Assembly: GCA_963734085.1 (NCBI GenBank) | Contig: CAVTFT010000014.1 | Location: 1-64,000, forward strand | Direction of reading: 5' to 3' | Length of the DNA stretch: 64,000 bases | From: CAIWHR01 sp963734085 | GTDB taxonomy: Bacteria; Pseudomonadota; Gammaproteobacteria; Burkholderiales; Casimicrobiaceae | Shown here: positions 54,933 to 63,395 of the stretch, piece by piece | How positions within the stretch are numbered: the stretch's first letter is position 1 | Layout of the letters: every line of letters begins with the position of its first letter | Notes under the pieces: generated by a model | Databases searched by the model: none | Told to the model about the DNA's origin: nothing | What the model saw: the letters and a program-made list of their open reading frames with translations, nothing else | Position numbers and translations under genes: made by a program

Positions 54933-56951
54933 ATGAACGAATCGTCGCGACCCTCTCCCCCGCCCGCGCCGCCGCACACTCCGCTCGCCGGGGCAGCGCC
55001 GCGCGTGCCGATCTCGCCGATCCCGCCGGATGAAACGGCGCCGCCGCACGCACCCCCGCCGCACCCGCCACCCCCGCCACCCCCGCCGCACCCGCCGCAA
55101 CCCCCGCCATCCCCGCCGCCGGATCAGCCACCGCCGCCGTCCGGACCCATCACTTCGTCGATCACGAGTTGGAACCGGCTCGAGCCGCGCTGCCGCGACG
55201 CGCAGATGAGCACGAGCACAAGCGCGCGCGTGTTCGATCCACTCTGGTTCATAGCGCGCCAGTGGCAGATCGGCGAGTTCCAGGCCGAGGATGCGGGCTC
55301 GCCGGTGATGGCGCGCGTGCGCGCGACGTCCGCGCCGCTGTCGCGCTGCCATCTCGGCACGCTGCCGCCGAACACGCGAACGCAGGCGCCAGCCTACGAC
55401 CCGCGCGTTGCGCCACTCGAAGCGCTGGTCGAGCGGCGCCGCATGCGTGCGGTCGATGCGAGCGATCCGCACATGCTCGCCAACGCAGTCGAGGCCGGGC
55501 TGCACTTCCTGCGCATGCTCGAGCCGCAGCCGCTGTCGCGGAGCTATCGCGCCGCGTTGATCGCGAAATTCGCGCTCCAGGCGGCGCCGACCGAGGCGGG
55601 CGACAGCGTGGACGACGGCACCGCGCGCTTCGCCCGGTCGATGCTCGGCCGCGCGCCCGATGCGCGGCGCCTGGCCCCGACCTTCCGCGACGCGAACGCG
55701 CTCGCGCAACTGCTGCTCGACCCGGTGCTGAATATCGCGCCCGGCGATCGCGCCGAAGTGCAGCAGACCGCGCTAGCGTGGCTCGCATGGTACGACGCGT
55801 TGTTCAGCGAGCCGGCGACTGCGGCCGACGATGCGTGGGATGCGCAGCGCATCGAATACGCGTTGACGGTGTCAGCGCGAATGTCCGCACAGCCCACCGA
55901 CGAGGTCACGCTGTCGGTCAGCGAATTCGACGACGGTCGCTTCGAATGGAACGCCTTCGACCTGAACGCCGAGATCAATATGGGCACCGACACCGATCAC
56001 GCGTTCACGACGCTGACCGAGACGACGGTGCCCGCGCCGGTCACGTTCCGCGGCGGCCCGGCGCCGCGCTTCTGGGAGATGGAGGACGCGCTGCTCGCGT
56101 ACGGGCTGGTGCCGGTCGGGCCTACCGACCTGGCGCAGTTGATGATGATCGAGTACGCGAGCGGCTACGGCAACGACTGGTTCGTTGTGCCGTTGACCTT
56201 GGCGGTCGGGTCGGTGACGAGCGTGAATTCGCTGGTCGTCACCGACAGCTTCGGCGTGCGCTCGCTGCTGCGCCCGATCGGCGACCGCGCGCTGCCGGCC
56301 GCGAACTGGTCGATGTGGCAGCACGCGTACCTGCGCCGCGCCGGCACCGACCCGATCGCGCGACCCGCGTCCAACCTTTTCTTCATGCCGCCGGCGTCGG
56401 GCCGCGTGCTCGACGCGACGCCGCTCGAAGACGTGCTGATGATGCGCGACGAGATGGGCAACCTCGCGTGGGCGATCGAGCGCACGATCGAGAGCCCGAT
56501 CGAGCAGGCGATCTGCCGCGATGCGCTGGTCGCACCATCGGCCGGCACATCATCGCCTGCGGCGACCCCGGGCGATCCGAACGCGCCGCCGCGCTACCTG
56601 CTCGCATCGACGGTGCCGCCGAACTGGATCCCGTTGCTGCCGGTGCAACTCGCCGACCCGGCCAGCGGCCGCATCGTCTCGCGGCTGCGGCGCGGCGCGG
56701 TGCTGCAGCCCGACGGTTCGGCCAAGTTTCACCCCGCGCTCGGGCAGGTGCTCAACGTAGCACAGCCGCTGCTGCTATACGACGAAGAGGTGCCGCGCGA
56801 AGGCGTGCACGTGACGGTGCGGCGGCGCCTGGCGCGCTGGATCGACGGCTCGACGCACGTCTGGACTGCGTACCGGCGCAGCGTCGGACGCGGCGAAGGT
56901 TCGAGCGGGCTGCGCTTCGACCAGGCGATCGAGCCGACTAATGGGAACTGA
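54933..56951 (+). CDS. Unknown 672-residue protein with a long proline-rich N-terminus
   Basis: The ATG at 54933 follows GAGGACG. Residues 5-70 are almost all Pro, His and Ala (PPHAPPPHPPPPPPPPHPP and similar). The conserved-looking part begins ARVFDPLWFIARQWQIGEFQ and EDAGSPVMARVRA, then NRLEPRCRD-type and SRSYRAALIAKFALQ segments, and ends in YEEVPREGVHVTVRRRL-like residues. The pattern LWxxARQWQxGEF resembles a segment I remember from conserved large-protein operons in other bacteria. Function unknown. The stop is three bases before the next start. Confidence 0.6.
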   Translation: MNESSRPSPPPAPPHTPLAGAAPRVPISPIPPDETAPPHAPPPHPPPPPPPPHPPQPPPSPPPDQPPPPSGPITSSITSWNRLEPRCRDAQMSTSTSARVFDPLWFIARQWQIGEFQAEDAGSPVMARVRATSAPLSRCHLGTLPPNTRTQAPAYDPRVAPLEALVERRRMRAVDASDPHMLANAVEAGLHFLRMLEPQPLSRSYRAALIAKFALQAAPTEAGDSVDDGTARFARSMLGRAPDARRLAPTFRDANALAQLLLDPVLNIAPGDRAEVQQTALAWLAWYDALFSEPATAADDAWDAQRIEYALTVSARMSAQPTDEVTLSVSEFDDGRFEWNAFDLNAEINMGTDTDHAFTTLTETTVPAPVTFRGGPAPRFWEMEDALLAYGLVPVGPTDLAQLMMIEYASGYGNDWFVVPLTLAVGSVTSVNSLVVTDSFGVRSLLRPIGDRALPAANWSMWQHAYLRRAGTDPIARPASNLFFMPPASGRVLDATPLEDVLMMRDEMGNLAWAIERTIESPIEQAICRDALVAPSAGTSSPAATPGDPNAPPRYLLASTVPPNWIPLLPVQLADPASGRIVSRLRRGAVLQPDGSAKFHPALGQVLNVAQPLLLYDEEVPREGVHVTVRRRLARWIDGSTHVWTAYRRSVGRGEGSSGLRFDQAIEPTNGN

Positions 56952-56954
56952 GCG

Positions 56955-57060
56955 ATGGCTATGTCGGTCGCCGCGCTGAACGGGGTCGTACTGCCGCTGC
57001 TCGTGCTCGAATCGACCTCGCTGGCGAACGCGCCGCTGCTCTGGTCCGGTCCCAGGCGCG
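56955..57060 (+). pseudogene. Start of a truncated next gene
   Basis: The frame MAMSVAALNGVVLPLLVLES then LANAPLLWSGPRRG reads like a genuine N-terminus. After about 57060 the sequence changes character and no longer fits. It is likely the last gene of the giant-protein operon, cut off here. Confidence 0.45.
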
Positions 57061-57062
57061 GC

Positions 57063-57180
57063 ACGTCATGGACCGAGGGTGTCAATGCTGCCGTCAAACA
57101 CGAAGCGGATCAGCTCGGTCATACGCAGCAGCGGCGCCGGGTTGCCGGTCACCCAACCGACCCAACTCCACGAGGTGGCT
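57063..57180 (-). pseudogene. C-terminal remnant of a convergent gene
   Basis: Reading the minus strand from about 57180 gives SWSWVGWVTGNPAPLLRMTE then IRFVFDGSIDTLGP and a TGA at about 57065. The natural-looking end and aromatic content suggest a lost gene. The remainder is absent. Confidence 0.4.
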
Positions 57181-57195
57181 TGCCTCCCGTCAGTC

Positions 57196-57229
57196 GCAGC
57201 GCGCAGTCAATTGCAGCGCGCAGTCAATT
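57196..57229 (+). repeat. Two tandem 17-base units
   Basis: GCAGCGCGCAGTCAATT occurs twice in succession. It marks the breakpoint zone between the giant-protein operon and the toxin-antitoxin pair. Confidence 0.6.
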
Positions 57230-57468
57230 TGGCGAACGTCTCCAATTGTGCGTTGAATCTAGGCTCTTGCACGACCGGGCTGGGTCGATCGTAGCGTCGA
57301 ATGGCCGCTTACAGCGAATTTGGCGAAGGTGGTCCAAAGCTTGATAGAGGTGCGTTACATAGTATCGATGCCTCGACTCGCAACGGAATGCGTAAAGCGT
57401 TGCGACTGTCGCCCGCCCCCGCGCGGCCGGTCCGCCGCCCTGAAGGGGGCATCGCCCGCAGCGTACCG

Positions 57469-57828
57469 TCACGCGGCGAGTCTCATCTCGGCGCTGATCG
57501 TGTCCCAGGCCACCGCGATCCGCTGATCGGCAAGGCGTTGGATCAAGCCGAGTTCGGCCAGCCGGGTCACGTCCGTGTGCACGTTCTTGTAGTTGCGCGC
57601 GAGTAGCCGCGCGAGTTCGTTGATCGACATCGGTCCAGACCGCTTGACGGCCTCGAGCAGCGTCCAGCGCGCCGGAGTGAGATTCCGGAGCAACACGGAA
57701 AGGCTTTCGAAGGTGAGCCGCACCTCGGCCGTCCGCGTTCTTCCCGCAACACCCCGCTGCCACGCCTGCTCGAAGCGATCCAGCGCGCCCGCGAGATCAG
57801 CGATCGTAACTTCAATCTTCCTCTTCAT
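57469..57828 (-). CDS. HTH antitoxin (TumA-like)
   Basis: A 119-residue protein. The N-terminus (KRKIEVTIADLAGALDRFEQ) is a likely partner-binding region. A winged helix-turn-helix follows (SINELARLLARNYKNVHTDV, RLAELGLIQ). It matches the HVO_A0114-type DNA-binding antitoxins found with TumE toxins. Its start lies inside the end of the toxin gene (17-base overlap), the usual toxin-first order of this type. It probably binds the promoter region upstream at 58127-58430. Confidence 0.72.
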   Translation of the reverse strand: MKRKIEVTIADLAGALDRFEQAWQRGVAGRTRTAEVRLTFESLSVLLRNLTPARWTLLEAVKRSGPMSINELARLLARNYKNVHTDVTRLAELGLIQRLADQRIAVAWDTISAEMRLAA

Positions 57829-58126
57829 GCCCGCCTCCGTACTTCTCGATGTCCGCCTCGAAGTCCCGCCGCAGCTTCGCCACGGAGACGAATCGATACG
57901 GCTCTTCCCGGCCCCCGACGTGCCGGTGGTCGCCCTTCCCCGATTCGTTGTCGTAGCGCACGAGGCATTGGCCGCCGCGCCCGAAATAAAGACGATACTT
58001 CAGGCCGTGGCGCCGATCCGCCGTCGCCCGCGGCAGGCGCCAGATGATCGCCTCGATGATGGCGCCGTCGCCGCGCACGAACTTTTCGTGGAAGAGCAAG
58101 GTCGCTCGTGTGGCTTTGGCTGCCAT
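57812..58126 (-). CDS. TumE-family toxin (DUF6516-like)
   Basis: A 104-residue protein containing FVRGDGAIIEAIIWRLP, KYRLYFGRGGQCLVRYDNES and GDHRHVGGREEPY, the conserved layout of DUF6516/TumE toxins. The following gene is the matching HTH antitoxin. The ending EEDE-rich tail (GGGHEEED) overlaps the antitoxin start. TumE toxins are thought to act on RNA; residues for that were not identified by eye. Confidence 0.7.
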   Translation of the reverse strand: MAAKATRATLLFHEKFVRGDGAIIEAIIWRLPRATADRRHGLKYRLYFGRGGQCLVRYDNESGKGDHRHVGGREEPYRFVSVAKLRRDFEADIEKYGGGHEEED

Positions 58127-58430
58127 ATGGTGTATCCTACCATAACGGCGCGCTTTTCACGGGATCGGATGCAAGACGTTTCATCGCCGCTGGCCGGCCC
58201 GAACGTATCGAACCGCACGCCACCTTCCGCCGCCTCCCGTTTGCGCTGTTTGCGGAGGAGCGACGTTGTAGTCGAACCGTCGAATGCTCGCGCCGCGACT
58301 GCCGGCGGCGTCGGCGTGTGCGGACGGCGTACTAAAAGGCGGGGCTTGATCGATTCCGCGAAAAGTTGTCCCATAGCGATCAAACCAGGAGCTCGACGCC
58401 CTCGGACGCATCGATCCGCGCTACGTCGGC
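58127..58430. promoter_or_regulatory. Divergent region with the TA promoter and a truncated CHAT 5' end
   Basis: The first 150 bases hold the toxin-antitoxin promoter. Near 58374 a TAG stop lies in the CHAT frame, and coding-like sequence in that frame resumes at about 58384 (QELDALGRIDPRYVG). The CHAT gene has therefore lost its 5' part here. Confidence 0.45.
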
Positions 58431-59483
58431 ATGCGATCCGGAATGCCGATCCGCTTCCGAGAGCTCAAGGGAACCCTGGCCGAGCAGCGAGTGCCGATGC
58501 TGCTGGTCGACTATTTTGTGCAACCGGATGGCGTGCTACTGTTCATCGTTCGTCCGGATTGGGACGTGCCGTGCTGCGTCAAGCTGGACATCGACGAGGG
58601 CCGGCTCGCAATGTGGCGCGATGATTTCGAGCGCCAGGTGATCCGCTATCGCGGACGAGGCCCGCAGACGTGGACCAGTTTTGCAAATGAGCTCGTCGAA
58701 CCGATCGGCGAGTATGTGCAAGCCGGCGACATCGTTTATCTGATCCCCCACGGCGGCCTCCACGGCATTCCCATCCATGCGTTGCCATTGCGAGGCGCGC
58801 CGCTACTGCGGTCCCATGCCGTCGTATACCTGCCAGCAGCGAGCCTGCTGCCGCTCTGTCAATCGAGGAGTGGCGATTCTAGCCAATTGAGCACCGCCTG
58901 CGCGCTAGGCGTGGAATTCGAAGACGAAGCTCGGGACGTGGCGGCTCTTTTCCCCGGATCTCGCTTAGCCATCGGCGATCTGACGACAGATCGAATCGCC
59001 ACGGAATGCAGCGAGTGCGATGTGGTCCACTTCTCGTGTCACGGATATTACGATCCGCTCGATCCCAAGAAGTCGGGCTTAGTGATCAAGCGACACGCCG
59101 GCTCAGGGGCACTGCCGGACGACGCAGTGCTCAGTTCAGACCAGATCATTCGGATGCGCCTGCAAGCGGAACTGGTGTTCCTGAGCGCCTGCCAATCGGG
59201 CGTCGGGCGGCTGGTGCATGGCGACGAGCAACTCGGAATCCTGCGCGCGTTCTTCTTGGCGGGCGCGTCGTCCATCATCTCGACCCTGTGGCCCGTCGAC
59301 GCACAGGTAACACGCGAGTTCGTCGTAGCCTTCTACAGCGATCTGCTAGCGACCTTTCGCGACACGCGCAGAATCGACAAGCCGGCGGCGCTCCGGCACG
59401 CTCAGCTGGCGCTCCTACAGCGACACGGAGACTCCGAAGCATATATTTGGGCGCCATTCATGCTATCGGGTGATTGGAAATGA
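58431..59483 (+). CDS. CHAT caspase-like protease (5'-truncated)
   Basis: A 350-residue CHAT domain, a clan CD cysteine peptidase related to caspases. Catalytic His is in VVHFSCHGYYDP (His204) and Cys in LVFLSACQSGVG (Cys254); the usual CHAT lead-in IVYLIPHGGLHGIPIHALPL and the later FFLAGASSIISTLWPVDAQV are present. Upstream sequence in frame from 58384 still reads as coding, so the N-terminus is probably missing rather than a new start at 58431. CHAT proteases often work with TPR sensors in defence; a TPR gene lies two genes downstream. Confidence 0.8.
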   Translation: MRSGMPIRFRELKGTLAEQRVPMLLVDYFVQPDGVLLFIVRPDWDVPCCVKLDIDEGRLAMWRDDFERQVIRYRGRGPQTWTSFANELVEPIGEYVQAGDIVYLIPHGGLHGIPIHALPLRGAPLLRSHAVVYLPAASLLPLCQSRSGDSSQLSTACALGVEFEDEARDVAALFPGSRLAIGDLTTDRIATECSECDVVHFSCHGYYDPLDPKKSGLVIKRHAGSGALPDDAVLSSDQIIRMRLQAELVFLSACQSGVGRLVHGDEQLGILRAFFLAGASSIISTLWPVDAQVTREFVVAFYSDLLATFRDTRRIDKPAALRHAQLALLQRHGDSEAYIWAPFMLSGDWK

Positions 59484-60235
59484 ATGCGACGAGGAATGTA
59501 GAGCTGGTGCTCGAGCCACTGCCTTCAGGCCTCGAGAAGTCGACCGAATACGATGCCGAAATCTTGCGCACCGCCTTCGGCAAGAAGAATCGAATCATGG
59601 TCGGTCAGCCAACGCTCCGGCCGTTCGAGGTGAAGGAGTTCGCCCTCTCGGCCAAGCAAGTGGAGCAGCATAGACGCGACGGGTTCGATCTGGTCACCGC
59701 GGTCGTGACTATTTCATTCGTACCGGATTTTGGCTGCAAGTTCGTGGCGGCGGACTTCAGCGTGGCCTTCTTATCGGACCCGGACCCGAATTCCTCGACC
59801 CCTCGGCCGGTCGTCGTCGACATGCGGCCAAGGGAGTCCGTGCGGCAGGAAGAATACAAGTCCCAGCACGACCTGTCCGCCAAGGTCTCGGGATCGGTCA
59901 GCCCGGGTTTTGCCAAGCTGGTGGGGGAGCTGAGCGAGGCCAGAAGCTTCCAGGTGGGCGGGAAGACGACGATCAGAGACTTGTATGCGTTCGGGGTTGG
60001 CGGCTCGGAAGCAGGCTGGCGCTTCCAGGCCAGCGTGGGCCACGACTTGGCAGGAATCTACCAGGACTTGGCGTTTGCGGTGAGGCGACCCGTCCACGCC
60101 CCGCTGCTGGGCGAAATGAAGCTCGGCGCCGAAATAGCCGTAGAAGGGATGCTGGACCGCTGGGCCACACTCGCCTTTGGGCTGGCACAGAAGCGGTCAG
60201 GCGCAGAAAGGTTGGTTCAATTTGCGTCGCTCTGA
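59480..60235 (+). CDS. Unknown protein between CHAT and TPR genes
   Basis: A 251-residue protein whose start overlaps the CHAT stop (ATGA). It is mostly beta-rich (NVELVLEPLPSGLEKSTEYD; LVTAVVTISFVPDFGCKFVA) with a C-terminal helical segment. No recognised domain, signal or membrane segment. Its coupling to CHAT suggests a substrate, target or sensor for the protease. Confidence 0.6.
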   Translation: MNATRNVELVLEPLPSGLEKSTEYDAEILRTAFGKKNRIMVGQPTLRPFEVKEFALSAKQVEQHRRDGFDLVTAVVTISFVPDFGCKFVAADFSVAFLSDPDPNSSTPRPVVVDMRPRESVRQEEYKSQHDLSAKVSGSVSPGFAKLVGELSEARSFQVGGKTTIRDLYAFGVGGSEAGWRFQASVGHDLAGIYQDLAFAVRRPVHAPLLGEMKLGAEIAVEGMLDRWATLAFGLAQKRSGAERLVQFASL

Positions 60236-60248
60236 CGTGGGATCACCG

Positions 60249-61387
60249 ATGGACTGGGACGGCAAATACATCATCGTCGAAGACCGCCTAGCGAATGGTG
60301 CGCCAAACATGTGGGTGATTTCGGCGGTCGCGGATACTCTCCAGGCCGCGCGATCCATCTCGAATGTCGACAGCGCGCCTGTGCATCTGCCGAAGAACGC
60401 ATTCTCCGGAGCGGAGATCGTCCGAACACTCATTCTGCGCAACGCGAAAGGCACCAGAGTTCCGCAACACGCAACTATCTACCAACTGAAAGCAGGCGGG
60501 AGCATAGACGAAAGTTCGCAATCGAAACTCGCGACGGGAGAGAGCCCGTCCGACCCATCGCGTTTGTTCGAAAGCGCGCTGCTCCAGCGCGCCGGCGTCG
60601 CCACGACCGACAAGGACGCGTACGCCCGCCTGAATATGCTTGGCTACCTTGGTTCCGCGGCGCTCTCTAGCGGTGATTTCACCTCAGCGGAAACCCAGTT
60701 CAAGGAGTCCCTCGTACTGGCACGGCAGATCAACCATCCGCCAGCATCGTGAACGCCTATGGCAGTCTCGGTGCGGTCAAAACTCAAACGGGCCGCACCG
60801 ACGAGGCTATCGCACTGTTGAATGAAGCGCTTGCCATCGCGAAAGAGAATCATCTCGATGACCTGGAGGGAATCACGCTTGGCAATCTAGCCGAAGCTCA
60901 TGCCAGAGCCGGCGATAAGGAGCGGGCAGTCGCATTGCATATGCAGCGTCGAGAGTCGGCGCGTCGCACCGGCGACAGAGTCGGGTTCGCGCTGAGCACG
61001 GCAAACATCGGCATCACGCAGTTCGAGCTTGGCAATCGTGAGGAGGCTCTCAAGTTCCTTCACGTTGCGGTCCACGAGTTTCGCACGCTGGGCATGGGGG
61101 CCGAACTTGCGCGCGCGCTGGCGTATCTTGGAGTGACCTACGAAGCACAAGGTGACCGCGCGCACGCTATGCCTACGTATGAGCTGCACATCGAGCTTTG
61201 TCGGAAAATCGACGATTTCTCGACTTCCGCGAGCTCGTATGCAAACCTCAGCGAGATCCTCTTTCGAAAGGGTGAGCGGGAGCAGGCCGTGCGTGTTGCA
61301 ACCGAAGGTTATGAGCAACTGCAGCGGCTTGGCTCGCCGGATGCCGCCCGGCTCGCGAAAAGCCTTGCGGCATGGCAGAAGCCATGA
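60249..61387 (+). pseudogene. TPR-repeat protein with a frameshift
   Basis: From ATG 60249 the N-terminal 110 residues are beta-rich (VISAVADTLQAARSISNVD). TPR helices follow: AYARLNMLGYLGSAALSSGD, then after a one-base shift near 60738 (ARQINHPPA / SIVNAYGSLGAVKTQTGRTD) several more repeats (GITLGNLAEAHARAGDKERA; ARALAYLGVTYEAQGDRAHA; ASSYANLSEILFRKGEREQA). The repeats fit continuously across the shift, so it is one gene of about 379 residues. The frameshift could be a real lesion or an error. It probably senses or binds partners of the CHAT protease. Confidence 0.7.
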
Positions 61388-61804
61388 GCAAGTGGTAATC
61401 CGCCAATGGAACGTACTCGGAGCACCTATGATGAGCGCGTGTGAGTGTCAGCTTGTGGGCCTATTCTGTTTGCAAGGACTTCCCGCAGCGAGTCAAGTTG
61501 TATTTGGTTGGGGTGGACCAGTTGAAGGCGGCATGACAGTTGTAAGGTGCTGGCTATGGTGGCGACGGTAGACGAAGGAACAGACTGCGTCTTTGCAAAC
61601 GGCCTTGTTGCGCAACGATGATGTGCGCGGGCCACGATATAAGCCGCCCGAGAGATCCCCATTTGAATATCGGCGTAGCGCGGCAACGGTGATCGCCGGT
61701 GCCAGGTGGAATGCTCGCCAACAGAATAGCCGGGCTCTTCTCTCGTTCGGTCTGACCTCGTCTCGCTATCGCGTGGAGCAGCTCCTCTGGGTAGTTGATG
61801 AGGT
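61388..61804. other. 417-base gap, no supported gene
   Basis: Only shadow frames. It includes the probable outer region of the IS110 element on the right. Confidence 0.35.
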
Positions 61805-62812
61805 TTAGGCGTTGCCGGCGAGCGGCGGCTGGTGCACGGGGTGCCGCTGCCGAGCCGCGGCATCGTAATGTTCATCCTTGGCGAGCATGGCCCAGAGGAT
61901 GCGGGCATGCTTGTTGGCGATGGCAATCAAAGTTTTGTAATAGCCCTTGCGACCATAGAGCGCGATGATCCAGTGCTGTAAATGGTTGGCCCGTAATGGT
62001 TCCGCATTGATGGCCGCCTGCAGCGTACTGCGGGCACCTTGAATCAGCAGGGTGCGCAGATAGACATTGCCACGCAAGCTGATCCGTCCCAGTCGGGTCT
62101 TGCCGCCGGAGCTGTGCTGTCGTGGCACGAGGCCCAGCCAGGCGCCAAACTGGCGGCCGCTCTTGAAGACCCTGGCGTCGGGAACCGTCGCCGCCAGCGC
62201 GCTTGCGGTGACCGGGCCAACGCCAAGTAGTTCACTCGCGCGCTGTGCCGCCGGGCTGTTTCTGACATGAGCCGCGATCTGCGCGTCACAGCGCGCCAGA
62301 CGGGCATGCAGCGCGGCGAATTGCTCGCGGGCCTCCAGCAGCATGGCGCGCATTGCGTCGGGAAGCCTCGAGTCTTCGGTCAGCTCAGGCAGTGTCGTCA
62401 GGAGCCGATCCGAAGAGCGCCCGATGACGATACCGAATTCGGCGAGCAGCCCCCGCACCCGGTTCAGCAGCGCGGTGCGTTCTTCCTTCCAGCCCTCGCG
62501 CACACTGTGCCAAGCCAGAAGGGCCTGCTGATCGACGGTCTTGATCGGAACGAAGCGCATCGTTGGTTGCCGAGCAGCGATGGCGATGGCCTCCGCATCC
62601 GCGGTGTCATTCTTGCCACCTTTCCGGAACGGCACGACAAATTCGGCAGCGATCAGCAGAGCGGTGTGGCCATGCGCGGCAAACCAGCGGCCCCAATACA
62701 ACTGCCGTCGTGCAAGGTGGCGATGGAGGCGTGCGGATCGGCTCATCACGGAAGCGGACGGCTCGACGACCGCGAACCCGCAACCGAACGCTCTAAGGGT
62801 TGCGAGTACCAA
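61805..62812 (-). mobile_element. IS110-family transposase, damaged at its 5' end
   Basis: The body of the protein is clearly IS110: YWGRWFAAHGHTALLIAAEF, KGGKNDTADAEAIA, ELLGVGPVTASALAATVPD and GAWLGLVPRQHSSGGKTRLG, LRGNVYLRTLLIQGAR. The first 35 residues, which should carry the N-terminal catalytic Asp, are replaced by unrelated frame. At 62702-62752 the plus strand encodes LPSCKVAMEACGSAHHG, the block that should directly precede YWGRW on the minus strand, so this piece is inverted. The element is almost certainly inactive. Confidence 0.7.
62777..62807 (+). repeat. Hairpin repeat, copy 2
   Basis: CCGCAACC, AACGCTCT and GTTGCGAGT, as at 41891-41921 with a few differences between. It lies just outside the inverted segment of the IS110 element. 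Confidence 0.5.
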
Positions 62813-63053
62813 GGGAATATGGCCAACCTTTACATACCGCTTGCCCCGTCTGCGTGGAAGGACAGCAGTTTCGCACTCTCGAAGCCCCTTCGCACATCAC
62901 ATTGCAAGAGCCGAACCCCTCATAGTGAAAATTCACTATGCGCTACATCGCCGCCCAGCCCCCAAACCTGAGCGATGGTCAAAAACTGGGGGAGTCCTGG
63001 AGGTGGCAGACGACATTCCGAATTGCCACGCATCTCAATGTTGAGGAGGCGAA
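62813..63053. other. Short gap upstream of the interrupted gene
   Basis: No gene. It contains the probable outer edge of the damaged IS110 element and the promoter of the gene at 63054. Confidence 0.3.
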
Positions 63054-63371
63054 ATGCGTACGGATACTGAGCAAGGCGGATCTATCGCCTATCTCGATAA
63101 CGCCACAATAATCAATGCTTGCAGCATTCTGTCGGATCCAATGAAGTTTGATGTGTACAAACTCATGAATCTTGAAAGTTTTTGCGAAGCCTTTCTATTC
63201 TATGACAGCATTAGGACCTTGGTGGGAAGCAGTTTTGCGGCCGGGTACCGCGGGGCCAATCCTCGGAGAGATTCATCAAATCTGAAAGAGCCGACTAAAA
63301 TAACTTCTGATCCTCTGGAGAGGCCCGACTCCACGAATTTCAATAATTGTGGAGAACTCTATTCCTACTGA
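63054..63371 (+). CDS. Hypothetical protein, cut off by an IS3-family insertion
   Basis: A 105-residue frame behind a strong ribosome site (GAGGAGGCGAA). It begins MRTDTEQGGSIAYLDNATII and LSDPMKFDVYKLMNLESFCE, AT-richer than its surroundings. The stop is at the border of the IS3-family element, so the native 3' end is probably lost. Family not recognised. Confidence 0.45.
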   Translation: MRTDTEQGGSIAYLDNATIINACSILSDPMKFDVYKLMNLESFCEAFLFYDSIRTLVGSSFAAGYRGANPRRDSSNLKEPTKITSDPLERPDSTNFNNCGELYSY

Positions 63372-63395
63372 CCTGAGTCCGGAATTTCGAGCCAA

